Assembly: GCA_002868955.1 (NCBI GenBank)
Contig: PKTW01000068.1
Span: 1-41,199, forward strand
Source of the DNA: Desulfobulbaceae bacterium
GTDB lineage: Bacteria; Desulfobacterota; Desulfobulbia; Desulfobulbales; BM004
Reading direction: 5' to 3'
Length of the DNA: 41,199 bases
In this document: positions 7,398-14,926 of the stretch, piece by piece
Numbering within the stretch: position 1 is the stretch's first letter
Layout: each line of letters opens with the position of its first letter
Program-made: the position numbers and the translations under genes
The notes under the pieces: generated by a model
What the model was told of the DNA's origin: nothing
Databases searched by the model: none
Seen by the model: the letters and a program-made list of their open reading frames with translations, nothing else

Positions 7398-9767
7398 ATG
7401 TCTGCAAATCCTGCCCAAAACCGTTCTTCTTCTGAAAAAGAACCTTTCACAGCCCGCTTCAAGGATGAGTTAAAGCTTGCCAATCTTTTCCGTTCTGCTT
7501 CGAACATCAATGAACTCCTCAATGGCTTGAAGCAAGAGATGAGAGATTATTTTGATGTCGCAGCCTTCACTATTTATTTTGCTGACAACAAGAAGAAGCA
7601 GATTGTTTCTAAAGTAAAAGCAGGACGACTCCGCAAGGAAATCCGCCTGCCCATTGACAAGACGAGCATAGCTGGCTTCGTTGCTGCCACCGGTGAAATT
7701 GTCAATATAATTGATGCCTATGACAAGGATGAACTACAACGGATTGATCCGGATCTCAAATTCAATCGTAAATGGGATGACCAAACCAAATTTACTACAA
7801 TACAGGTTCTATCTGCCCCGGTATACTGCAAAAAAAACCTGTTTGGGGTAATCCAGCTCATTAACAAAAAAGACAGTAATAAATTTTCCAGTGAAGATAT
7901 TGACAATTTAAAGGTAATTGCTGATGCTCTAGGACGTTTTATCCTGGAACACCTGCCGGCCCGCAATAAAGGGCAGGCTTCTACAGTGCAGAAGCTCACG
8001 GCAAGTGATAAAATTCCTGCCCCCTACAGCATTCTTACCCGGAACAACATCCTGTCTGAAGATAGATTACTAAAGGCTATCAATAAGGCGGAGAAAGATA
8101 AGAAAAACCTGGAAAAGGTCTTGCTGGATGATTTTGATCTGAGCCGAAAACAACTGGGAAAGGCCCTGGCGCAATTTTATGATGTTAAATTCGAGGATTT
8201 GACCACCACAATCTATAACCCAATTGAATATATCAAGGGCAAGAATTTAGATTTTTTTCTTCGCGGTCTCTGGGTTCCATTGCATTCAGACGGCGATGAA
8301 CTTCTGCTGGCCATAAACGATCCAAGCGACCACAGCAAAATCCAGGAGGTTCAGCAGTTGTATCGCACTCCTGATGTGGAACTGCGCTTTGCTTTAAAGG
8401 AGGATATAGAACAGTTCCTGCATAGCTTTCGGGGAGCAATGAAAAGCAAGAAAAGTTCCAAGTCGGTAGGTGACTTATCAGTTGGTGACTTACTCGATGA
8501 ATTAAAAGGACAAGATAGTGAGTCTTCCCTTCAAGATACAGATTTCCTGGAAGAAGAAGCAGATGTAAATGATAATACCGTTGTTCTCCTGGTCCGCAAA
8601 ATAATTGAGGATGCATACCACCAGATGGCCTCAGACATCCATATCGAGCCGTACAGTTTTGAAAAAGATGCCATTGTCCGCTACCGTATCGACGGCCGCT
8701 GCCAGCAAGCGTTAACCGTGCCCACGGCCTATATCCGTTCAGTTGTCTCCAGAATAAAAGTCCTGGCCAAGATGGATATTTCTGAAAAACGAAAACCCCA
8801 GGATGGTAAAATCCGTTTCAAAACCTCCAACAATAAAATTATTGAACTCCGCATTGCAACTATTCCTACGGCCAACAATAACGAAGATGTGGTCCTGCGT
8901 CTTCTGGCCACTGCCGAACCGCTCCCTCTTGACCAGATGATGCGCAAAGAGACCCTTGACCGGTTCGTAAATATCATTCAGAAGCCCTACGGCATTATCA
9001 TGGTCGTGGGCCCCACAGGTTCCGGCAAGACCACAACACTGCATTCAGCTCTTGCCCATATTAACAAACCGGAACGAAAAATCTGGACCGCGGAAGACCC
9101 GGTAGAGATTACTCAGTATGGTTTACGCCAGCTCCAGATAAACATGAAGGCCGGCCCCACCTTTGCCCAGGCAATGCGGGCCTTTCTGCGAGCTGATCCC
9201 GATGTTATCATGGTCGGAGAGATGCGGGACCGTGAAACTGTCAGGATGGGTATCGAAGCCTCCCTTACAGGCCATCTGGTCTTCAGTACCCTGCATACTA
9301 ATTCCGCCCCAGAAACCATTACCCGCCTTATTGACATGGGTATGGACCCCTTTAACTTTGCTGACGCCCTTTTAGGTATTTTGGCCCAACGCCTGACCCG
9401 TGTCCTCTGTCCCAAGTGCAAGGAAGCTTATCATCCGGAACAATTAGAATACGACCATATCAAGGATCTCTATGGCGTATATTTTGATGAACGGCTCAGC
9501 GTTCCCTATACAGATAATCTGGTCTTTTATCAGCCCCAAGGGTGCAAGGAATGCAATGATGTTGGCTACCGCGGCAGAATAGGGCTTTTTGAGTTGCTCA
9601 TCGGCGACCGCCCTATGAAAATGCAGATCATAGAAAGGTGCCTGGTTGAAGATCTTCGTGAAGTGGCAATCAGGGGCGGCATGACAACCCTGCTCCAGGA
9701 CGGTATTCATAATACGTTTCTTGGTAAAACAGACATGAAACAGGTCATGAGCGTCTGCTCGCGCTAG
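7398..9767 (+). CDS. GspE/PilB-family secretion ATPase with N-terminal GAF domain
   Basis: 789 residues. A GAF domain (about 27-185, with SAPVYCKKNLFGVIQLINKK) is followed by a MshEN/GSPII_E-N-like module (about 215-345), an acidic linker (355-390), and the T2SS/T4P ATPase core. The core has Walker A GPTGSGKT at 538-545, Walker B DVIMVGEMRD at 602-611, the His-box HTN in FSTLHTNSAPE (629-639) and a tetracysteine zinc site (CPKC at 671 and CKEC further on). All ATPase motifs are intact. The family drives pilus or pseudopilus assembly at the inner membrane. A GAF domain here suggests control by a small ligand. No pilin, platform or secretin gene is adjacent, so it is an orphan. AAGGTG lies 8 bases before the ATG. 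Confidence 0.85.
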   Translation: MSANPAQNRSSSEKEPFTARFKDELKLANLFRSASNINELLNGLKQEMRDYFDVAAFTIYFADNKKKQIVSKVKAGRLRKEIRLPIDKTSIAGFVAATGEIVNIIDAYDKDELQRIDPDLKFNRKWDDQTKFTTIQVLSAPVYCKKNLFGVIQLINKKDSNKFSSEDIDNLKVIADALGRFILEHLPARNKGQASTVQKLTASDKIPAPYSILTRNNILSEDRLLKAINKAEKDKKNLEKVLLDDFDLSRKQLGKALAQFYDVKFEDLTTTIYNPIEYIKGKNLDFFLRGLWVPLHSDGDELLLAINDPSDHSKIQEVQQLYRTPDVELRFALKEDIEQFLHSFRGAMKSKKSSKSVGDLSVGDLLDELKGQDSESSLQDTDFLEEEADVNDNTVVLLVRKIIEDAYHQMASDIHIEPYSFEKDAIVRYRIDGRCQQALTVPTAYIRSVVSRIKVLAKMDISEKRKPQDGKIRFKTSNNKIIELRIATIPTANNNEDVVLRLLATAEPLPLDQMMRKETLDRFVNIIQKPYGIIMVVGPTGSGKTTTLHSALAHINKPERKIWTAEDPVEITQYGLRQLQINMKAGPTFAQAMRAFLRADPDVIMVGEMRDRETVRMGIEASLTGHLVFSTLHTNSAPETITRLIDMGMDPFNFADALLGILAQRLTRVLCPKCKEAYHPEQLEYDHIKDLYGVYFDERLSVPYTDNLVFYQPQGCKECNDVGYRGRIGLFELLIGDRPMKMQIIERCLVEDLREVAIRGGMTTLLQDGIHNTFLGKTDMKQVMSVCSR

Positions 9768-10018
9768 TTGCAATTTGTAGAGCCGCCGTCAAATACGATT
9801 CCATCTGGAATTGAAGCTTCCCGCGGCAGATAAGGGCAGACTTCGAGCCGCGGTGAATGTACGCGCTGTTCCTGTTCAACAATTTATTCCGGCAGTGGTG
9901 CTGCAATGGCTTCCTGGCTGAAATGAAACCGGAGATCCTGCCACAAACTCAAGCGTTCAGCCCCTCCCAGTCTATCCGAGCTATGCTTCTTTGCTTTATG
10001 TAAATGGGAGGCTTTCAT
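9764..10018 (-). pseudogene. Possible small-gene remnant with one in-frame stop
   Basis: A minus-strand frame from an ATG at 10018 reads 44 codons (start MKASHLHKAKKHSSDRLGG, end AAPLPE) to a TAA at 9886-9884. It then runs open for another 39 codons (VEQEQRVHSPRLEVCPYLP) to a TAG at 9764, just inside the ATPase stop region. The composition is protein-like and more GC-rich than surrounding spacers, with a weak GGAAG ribosome site. I do not recognise the family. It could be a broken gene or a chance frame. Confidence 0.25.
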
Positions 10019-10259
10019 GTATCGCTTCCAGTGTAAAGATTATATAATTCAAAAAATATGCCTCTCTTTCTGCTTATGGCATACTTTATAAACAACAAGA
10101 GAAATATCATTTTTGAATTGCATTTACACAGTATATTCCATGCATAATTTAACAAAAATAAATATAACCCAAGTGTATGCTTTCCGAACTTTTTTGTATA
10201 TATTACGCTGACTTTACAAGTTGATGATTATCATAATGCCCCCAAAAGGAGTATATGTT
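9774..10259. other. Spacer upstream of the coiled-coil gene
   Basis: The left half is GC-richer and overlaps the possible minus-strand remnant. The right half (from about 10020) is AT-rich and should hold the promoter of the coiled-coil gene. CCCCTCCCA at 9961 and TGGGAGG at 10005 form a weak stem with a 40-base loop. No other structure is seen. Confidence 0.3.
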
Positions 10260-11177
10260 ATGAAAACCTGCCCAAAATGCAAATACGAAAGAACTGTACA
10301 GGACGATCTGCTTTTCCCGGATTATGAATGTCCATCATGTGGCATTATCTTTGAAAAAGATAAAGCCAGGCAGGAGTTGGCCGAGTTGGAAAAACAACGC
10401 GAAAATGAACGGAAAGCCAAGCTGGAAAGACTCAAGAAAGAGGAAGAACGGAAGCGTAAAGAAGAACAAGAGCGGCTGCAGAGAGAAGAACAGAATAGAA
10501 AAAAACAAATAGAAACCGAAAGACGTCAGATACTCGAAGCAGAAAGAGCACGCCAAGAAAAGGAAGAACGGAAGCGCAAAGAGGAAGAAGAACGGCTGCA
10601 GAAAGAAGCGCTGGAGAAAAAAGAAAAAGAGGAAAAAGAAAGACTTCTGAAACTTGAAGCAGAAAGAATGCGCCAAGAAGAGGAAGAACGGAAACGCAAA
10701 GAGGAAGAAGAGCTGCTGCAAAGAGAGGCGGATGAAAAACTGAAGCAGAAGCTGGATGATGAGAAAAAGCAGGCAGAAGAGGCAACAAAACTCCTCCAGC
10801 AGCGGCTGCAAAAAATCGAGCAAATCGCCCAGGAGAATCCTGGTAAAATTATTTCTTCAACTGAAACAGAACAAACTTATCAGCTCTTTGATATGTGCCC
10901 GTTTAATATGGCACAAACCGGCAAAAGCCTTTCCATTGTCGGTTTTGGAGAAACAAAAAACAAATGGCAGCATGCTCGCTGCATGCAAAAGTACTGCAGG
11001 CTCTGGACTTGGAAAACCGATGATACTGGTGCTGTTTATGGCCAAGGCTGTTCCCTGCAATTCCTGGGATTAAAAAAAGGAGAAATTGAGAAGAATTTTT
11101 TACTCAAAAACAGGCAGATTCTCGAGGGTACATATCCCCCGCCTGATCCAAATAACATACCTGACGACGAGAAATAA
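10260..11177 (+). CDS. Zinc-ribbon protein with long charged coiled coil and Cys-containing C-terminal domain
   Basis: 305 residues from the ATG at 10260, chosen because AAAAGGAG lies 8 bases upstream; an upstream in-frame TTG/ATG pair lacks a ribosome site. Residues 3-36 form a zinc ribbon (CPKC then CPSC, 24 residues apart). About 40-195 is an extremely charged single alpha helix or coiled coil (RKRKEEEERLQKEA and variants) encoded by 120-bp DNA repeats. Residues 205-305 form a globular domain (YQLFDMCPFNMAQTG, ARCMQKYCRLWTWK, GCSLQFLGLKKGEIEKNF) with four cysteines that could bind a metal. No signal peptide or membrane segment, so cytoplasmic. I do not recognise the C-terminal domain. The modular layout, a ribbon at one end and a Cys-containing domain at the other of a rod, suggests a spacer or scaffold, which is inference. 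Confidence 0.75.
   Translation: MKTCPKCKYERTVQDDLLFPDYECPSCGIIFEKDKARQELAELEKQRENERKAKLERLKKEEERKRKEEQERLQREEQNRKKQIETERRQILEAERARQEKEERKRKEEEERLQKEALEKKEKEEKERLLKLEAERMRQEEEERKRKEEEELLQREADEKLKQKLDDEKKQAEEATKLLQQRLQKIEQIAQENPGKIISSTETEQTYQLFDMCPFNMAQTGKSLSIVGFGETKNKWQHARCMQKYCRLWTWKTDDTGAVYGQGCSLQFLGLKKGEIEKNFLLKNRQILEGTYPPPDPNNIPDDEK
10441..10740 (+). repeat. Imperfect 120-bp tandem repeats inside the coiled-coil gene
   Basis: GAGGAAGAACGGAAGCG-type blocks begin at 10441, 10561 and about 10681, an exact 120-bp (40-codon) period. The third unit is partial. The copies differ by scattered synonymous and conservative changes, and each unit includes an alanine-rich QAEAERAR-like segment. Confidence 0.75.
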
Positions 11178-11269
11178 CAGGGGTTTGTTCGCCTTTTACA
11201 GTTCATTTGTGTTTTCTTTGTGCACCCAGTGATTGAACTTACTATCGGGCAAAATTTATAAATGAAACT

Positions 11270-11340
11270 CCCCGCGGCAAGCCACGGGGTATTTTTACAA
11301 GTGTTGCTACCCAACAAACGCGGCAAGCCGCGGGGTATTT
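11270..11340. repeat. Pair of REP-like palindromes, likely also terminating the coiled-coil gene
   Basis: Copy one (11270-11294) is CCCCGCGGCAAGCCACGGGG followed by TATTTTT. Copy two (11319-11340) is CGCGGCAAGCCGCGGGG followed by TATTT. The two share the CGCGGCAAGCC core and the CGGGGTATTT end, 49 bp apart. Each folds into a GC stem with a minimal loop. The T-run behind copy one makes it a plausible rho-independent terminator for the gene ending at 11177. Shared sequence between the copies suggests a genome-wide intergenic repeat family. Confidence 0.6.
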
Positions 11341-11357
11341 ACCCTAAGAGAGAATAA

Positions 11358-11388
11358 AAAAACCCCTCAGAATTAACTGAGAGGGTTT
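11358..11388. terminator. Hairpin with flanking A and T runs
   Basis: AAACCCCTCAG and CTGAGAGGGTTT form a stem with a small internal mismatch around a 6-base AATTAA loop. An A-run lies on the left, so on the minus strand the stem is followed by a T-run. It could end transcripts of the minus-strand small gene at 11502. Confidence 0.6.
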
Positions 11389-11501
11389 CATGTCCCTTGG
11401 TACTTAAGCTTTCAGGGATCATTCATACTTCGTGATTGATAGCAAACAATTTGATTATGGCGGCTTTCAGTGGTTTAAATTTTTTACATATCTCCACCCT
11501 G

Positions 11502-11771
11502 CTATTTCCCATTTATTTTTAATTTTATTTCTTTTTTGGTGCATATATAAATCTTTTTTAAAGCTAGAAACTTTCCTTTTCCGAGATATTCTTCTGATAC
11601 TTTAAATTGTCTAGAATCATATTCTCCTTTATCTTTTTTGGACAACCAATAAACCACAGCCGCGAATTTTTCCGCTTCCTCTCTGGTTTTACATACTTTT
11701 AGACCCTTGTATTTTAATTTTTCAGAACCGGGTCTATTATAAGAATATTCTACTTCATACCAAGTTTCCAT
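11502..11771 (-). CDS. Small hypothetical protein downstream of the c-di-GMP riboswitch
   Basis: 89 residues, METWYEVEYSYNRPGSEKLK at the start, rich in Lys, Glu and Tyr, with a TREEAEKFAAVVYWLSKK helix and a beta-rich tail. No signal peptide or membrane span. The DNA is clearly more AT-rich than the housekeeping genes nearby. AGAGGA lies 11 bases before the ATG. A candidate terminator follows at 11358-11388, and the c-di-GMP-I riboswitch is about 190 bp upstream on the same strand, so it is the first sizeable gene the riboswitch could control. I do not recognise the family. Confidence 0.55.
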   Translation of the reverse strand: METWYEVEYSYNRPGSEKLKYKGLKVCKTREEAEKFAAVVYWLSKKDKGEYDSRQFKVSEEYLGKGKFLALKKIYICTKKEIKLKINGK

Positions 11772-11827
11772 TTTCAGTGTTATCCTCTGAATGCTAATAA
11801 AATTTTGTTATGTTGGATTAAAAACAA

Positions 11828-11878
11828 TCAAGGCGTTTGGTTGTAATGATTGAATAGTAAATCTGTAATTACATCCAT
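11828..11878 (-). CDS. Possible 16-residue peptide directly after the riboswitch
   Basis: The frame MDVITDLLFNHYNQTP starts at 11878 with GGTGGAGG 6 bases before the ATG, a near-ideal ribosome site. It sits between the riboswitch terminator (11921-11955) and the 89-residue gene, and stops 56 bp before that gene starts. It may be a short regulatory leader peptide, a real micro-protein, or a relic of a longer gene. Confidence 0.4.
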   Translation of the reverse strand: MDVITDLLFNHYNQTP

Positions 11879-11920
11879 TTCACACCTCCACCGATATGTA
11901 ATCGTTTCTAATTGTAAAAC

Positions 11921-11955
11921 AAAAAAACCGAGAAACCTCTCAAGAGGCAGCTCGG
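11921..11955 (-). terminator. Riboswitch expression-platform terminator
   Basis: On the minus strand CCGAG (11955-11951) pairs with CTCGG (11932-11928), and CCTCT (11947 side) pairs with AGAGG across a short loop, with a 3-base internal loop. Seven T follow (11927-11921). It begins 6 bases after the P1 stem of the riboswitch. Confidence 0.85.
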
Positions 11956-11961
11956 CTCCGA

Positions 11962-12037
11962 TGTAAATGGCAACCCAGCTATCTCGATGAGACCTGTGGC
12001 TTTCCGTCCCTGCCTCGCAACAGGTTTGGCTTTTACA
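11962..12037 (-). promoter_or_regulatory. Cyclic di-GMP-I (GEMM-I) riboswitch aptamer
   Basis: Minus-strand RNA shows the full GEMM-I layout. P1 is TGTAAA (12037-12032) with TTTACA (11967-11962). Next come GCCAAACCTG, a hairpin capped by a GCGA tetraloop (12018-12015), the conserved GGGACGGAAAGCC, then P3 (CACAGGTCTC with GAGATAGCTG) and the closing GGGTTGCC. The GNRA loop and P3 receptor are the known docking pair. The base three positions before AAACC, equivalent to G20 of the Vc2 aptamer, is G (12030), pointing to c-di-GMP and not to the cGAMP-selective GEMM-Ib variant. That assignment rests on alignment by eye. It controls the terminator at 11921-11955 and the small genes beyond. Confidence 0.9.
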
Positions 12038-12208
12038 ATTATTAAAATATGCTCAGCTTCTTTTAAAATACCTTTGCAGTTGCTTTCAGTAAAATAGAAA
12101 TCCAACTAACATTATTACAATAACTTTTCCAGAGATATTTTTCAAGTTACTATTACATAAGGACATTTAACCTGCCACAATATTGTATATGAAAGGCATG
12201 CCATACAA

Positions 12209-12400
12209 TTACTCCGGATCATCCCTCTCGTTATTTTCATCACCGAATTTCTCGATATGTCCAGGAAACAGTTTCTGAAAGATAAATATGAGCCACGCGC
12301 ACATCCAAAGGAGTGCTCCAAGCTGCCAGTTAATTAACGGCAACCCAATAAGGAGAACGAGGAGGATTACTGCAAAAAATTTTCTTGTACTTTGGGACAT
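12209..12400 (-). CDS. Small inner-membrane protein
   Basis: 63 residues with a hydrophobic stretch at 8-42 (FFAVILLVLLIGLPLINWQL then LLWMCAWLIFIFQKLF) that forms two closely spaced membrane helices. The C-terminal tail is acidic (EKFGDENNERDDPE). It follows the SRPBCC gene by 51 bp on the same strand and is probably cotranscribed. No family recognised. Confidence 0.55.
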   Translation of the reverse strand: MSQSTRKFFAVILLVLLIGLPLINWQLGALLWMCAWLIFIFQKLFPGHIEKFGDENNERDDPE

Positions 12401-12451
12401 AACCTATGCTATTGCTTTCAAAACGGATAAACATAACGACCGGCAAATAAT

Positions 12452-12904
12452 TTATTCGCTGAATAATTCCGTAAATTTTTCAGCCCTGTAATCAAAAATT
12501 CGTTGCAGCGTTTTGTGTATGACAAAAAAATGCAGCAGCTTACCAAGTATTCCATACGGAACTTCATAATATACCCTGTCAATAACCCGTATACCTTTAT
12601 CCGTTTTAATGAGTTCATGATAGTGATACCAGAATTTATAGGGCCCTGCCCTCTGTTCATCGACAAAAGAGAACGGTTCCCGTATATGTTTTATCTCGGC
12701 AACCCATTTTCGCCTGCCGAAAAAAGGGATAGTGATGATATACTCGATAATAAGCCCATTAAACATGCTGTCTGGGACATCAGAGATAATTTCAAATCCA
12801 AGTTCTGGCGGAGTTATCCTGTTAAGATTTCTCGGGTTTCTGATGAAATCCCAGGCTTTCTGGATTGTGATGCAAATTTCCTGTTCCCGTTCTAATCGAT
12901 ACAT
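12452..12904 (-). CDS. SRPBCC (START-like) domain protein
   Basis: 150 residues covering one helix-grip domain. It shows the N-terminal strand MYRLEREQEICITIQKAWDF, the RNPRNLNRITPPELGFEI segment typical of the ligand-binding SRPBCC/CoxG-like group, central strands (IEYIITIPFFGRRKWVAEI), and a long C-terminal helix (GKLLHFFVIHKTLQRIFDYR). The fold binds hydrophobic ligands in a cavity; the ligand is unknown. It is the first gene of a two-gene minus-strand unit and diverges from the QueG-like gene. No clear ribosome site before the ATG. Confidence 0.8.
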   Translation of the reverse strand: MYRLEREQEICITIQKAWDFIRNPRNLNRITPPELGFEIISDVPDSMFNGLIIEYIITIPFFGRRKWVAEIKHIREPFSFVDEQRAGPYKFWYHYHELIKTDKGIRVIDRVYYEVPYGILGKLLHFFVIHKTLQRIFDYRAEKFTELFSE

Positions 12905-13060
12905 AATATAGCAACAAATGGCTGTTTAAATTTTTCTGTGAGCCCAACCGGGTCTTTACTTAAATAAATAATTTGTACGCAACTGGGATATTTTATATAA
13001 GTTATTAATATATAGCACATTATATAATAACCGAAAAAAACTGTTAAACAGGGGAGTAAA

Positions 13061-13915
13061 ATGGATAAAGGTTTCTGGATAACAGATGTAATCAAGGATT
13101 TTGTAGAGAAATCACCGCTCAATGACATGGGATTTACGGTGCGCGAAAAAATTTTCGCCACCCCGCTCGTCGGTTTCTCCAGCGGTGCCGACCCGCTCTA
13201 CGACGAATATAAAGCCCATATAGGCTCTTTTTATTTTTCTCCCCTTGAAATGTTTGCTAAAACTTTTCCGGACAATAAGCTTGCTGCCGATGATATATCG
13301 GTCATAAGCTGGATCATCCCATCCACTGCTGCCACCCGTAAGGAGCAGGCTGAGCAGGATCGCTACCCGTCGGAACGTTGGGTACGGACCCGCGATATTG
13401 GTGAGAAATTCAATAATGCAATCCGCTCACATGTGGTGGAACAGCTTGAGGCAGCATCCATCCTTGCGCTGGCACCGCTCCTCTCGCCGCATTGGGCCAG
13501 ATCGGATAAAGGGCCCTATGCCCCCTGCTCGAACTGGTCCGAGCGTCATGGAGCCTATGCTGCCGGCCTTGGAACCTTTGGGCTGTGCGACGGCCTCATA
13601 ACGCCTGTCGGCAAGGCAATGCGCGTAGGCTCCGTCATCGCTGCACTTAAGATCCCGCCAAGCACCAGACCTTATAACGATCATCATGCCTATTGTCTGC
13701 ATTTTACTGAAAACATCTGCAGGAAATGCATACCCCGCTGCCCTGTCAATGCTCTCAGCGAAGAAGGGCATAATAAAAAACGGTGCATGCAGTATACGGA
13801 GAAGGTTATGCATGACTATATTAAAGAAAAATACGGGTTTGAGACTTATGCCTGCGGCCTGTGCCAGAGCTGGGTGCCATGTACGGACAAGATCCCGACC
13901 AGCGATGATGTATAA
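13061..13915 (+). CDS. QueG-like iron-sulfur protein
   Basis: 284 residues related to epoxyqueuosine reductase but shorter than QueG (about 380). An N-terminal domain (1-200) contains VISWIIPST and an AAGLGTFGL loop that matches the AGLGWIGK region of QueG. A ferredoxin-like C-terminal part has Cys212, Cys220, Cys223 and Cys227 (CRKCIPRCPVNAL), Cys242 (CMQY, compare CISY) and Cys265, Cys268 and Cys274 (CGLCQSWVPC), enough for two 4Fe-4S clusters. The HEAT-repeat C-terminus of long QueG is missing. A role in queuosine or another two-electron reduction is possible but unproven. GGGGAG lies 5 bases before the ATG. Confidence 0.7.
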   Translation: MDKGFWITDVIKDFVEKSPLNDMGFTVREKIFATPLVGFSSGADPLYDEYKAHIGSFYFSPLEMFAKTFPDNKLAADDISVISWIIPSTAATRKEQAEQDRYPSERWVRTRDIGEKFNNAIRSHVVEQLEAASILALAPLLSPHWARSDKGPYAPCSNWSERHGAYAAGLGTFGLCDGLITPVGKAMRVGSVIAALKIPPSTRPYNDHHAYCLHFTENICRKCIPRCPVNALSEEGHNKKRCMQYTEKVMHDYIKEKYGFETYACGLCQSWVPCTDKIPTSDDV

Positions 13916-14023
13916 GCATTTTAACAAGCAGGATGGTTCTTAAAAATTCTCATTAAAAGTAAATTATGGCACCGGTAGTGCAATTTTTCAAAGCTACAGG
14001 TCGCTTCGCTAAATTAAAAAACT

Positions 14024-14806
14024 ATGACTCTCAATTTGAAAAACAATCCTGTCTCCAATTTTTCCCAGGGATTCCTCTACCCTTTCCGGGCAGGAAAATT
14101 CATTAAAGGCCATCCCGTTCTTTTCAAGTACATCATTGTGCCTTTTCTTATCAACTTCGTAATTTTGAGTGTCGCTGTCTTCTGGGGACTCTCTTTTTTC
14201 AACTCCGTAGTTGTGCATTACATACCCCAGGGTGATGCCTGGTACTGGGTGATCCTTTCCTATTTCCTCTGGACAGTAGCCATCCTCATGACAATGGTCC
14301 TGGTTTTTTTCGGTTTTACGGTCACCGGCGCTATCATCTCCTCGCCGTTCAATGACATTCTCTCTGAAAAAACCGAGGAACTGCTTACAGGAATCCACAA
14401 TGAAGAGCCTTTTGTTTTCAAAGTATTTCTCAGGGATGCCATGCATACGGTGATGGATGAAAGCAAAAAGATCATAATCTTTGTTGCCCTTATGGCTTTT
14501 CTGTTACCCCTGAACCTGTTTCCGGGCGGCTCCCTGCCCTACTCCATTCTTTCGGTGCTCCTGACCATTTTTTTCCTGGTGGTGGAGTATACGGGGTACG
14601 TATTCTACCGCAAACATTTGACTTTCCGGGATCAGCGGAACTTCATCTATTCGCAGAAATTTCTGATGCTGGGATTTGGTACCGGTGTAATGGGCGTGCT
14701 GGCTGTCCCTTTTCTGCAGTTTTTCTGCATTCCTCTTGGGGTTGTTGGGGCTACCCAGCTTTGGCATGACCTTTCCGGACTAAAAAAAATAAAGCAGGAT
14801 GAATGA
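14024..14806 (+). CDS. EI24/CysZ-like membrane protein
   Basis: 260 residues with the EI24-domain layout: FSQGFLYPFRAGKFIKGHP at the start, then about four to six hydrophobic segments (around 33-60, 75-105, 145-175, 178-195, 215-240). The conserved SSPFNDILSEKTEELL stretch follows the second. The C-terminal part, VPFLQFFCIPLGVVGATQLW, is the usual last helix. CysZ in enterobacteria moves sulfate; other EI24 proteins are uncharacterised. Sulfate import would suit a sulfate reducer but cannot be read from the sequence. No clear ribosome site; spacing to the QueG-like gene is 108 bp. Confidence 0.8.
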   Translation: MTLNLKNNPVSNFSQGFLYPFRAGKFIKGHPVLFKYIIVPFLINFVILSVAVFWGLSFFNSVVVHYIPQGDAWYWVILSYFLWTVAILMTMVLVFFGFTVTGAIISSPFNDILSEKTEELLTGIHNEEPFVFKVFLRDAMHTVMDESKKIIIFVALMAFLLPLNLFPGGSLPYSILSVLLTIFFLVVEYTGYVFYRKHLTFRDQRNFIYSQKFLMLGFGTGVMGVLAVPFLQFFCIPLGVVGATQLWHDLSGLKKIKQDE

Positions 14807-14926
14807 TACTGGAAAAACGATCATTCCATGAATGGGCGTGTAATCACGAAATAGCTCTTTCTATTTGGCTGCCGGACAAATTATGCCCGGCCAGCTTGAT
14901 GGGGATATCCTGATCCATTGGATGAA

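Noticed and set aside
11430-11445. A 16-base exact match (TCGTGATTGATAGCAA) with the rsmJ start at 22600
   Set aside because: One match of this length is near the chance level for 41 kb on two strands, and the flanks do not match.
11962-12037. Reading the riboswitch as the cGAMP-selective GEMM-Ib form, common in delta-proteobacteria
   Set aside because: The base at the key position before AAACC is G, as in c-di-GMP aptamers; GEMM-Ib has A there.
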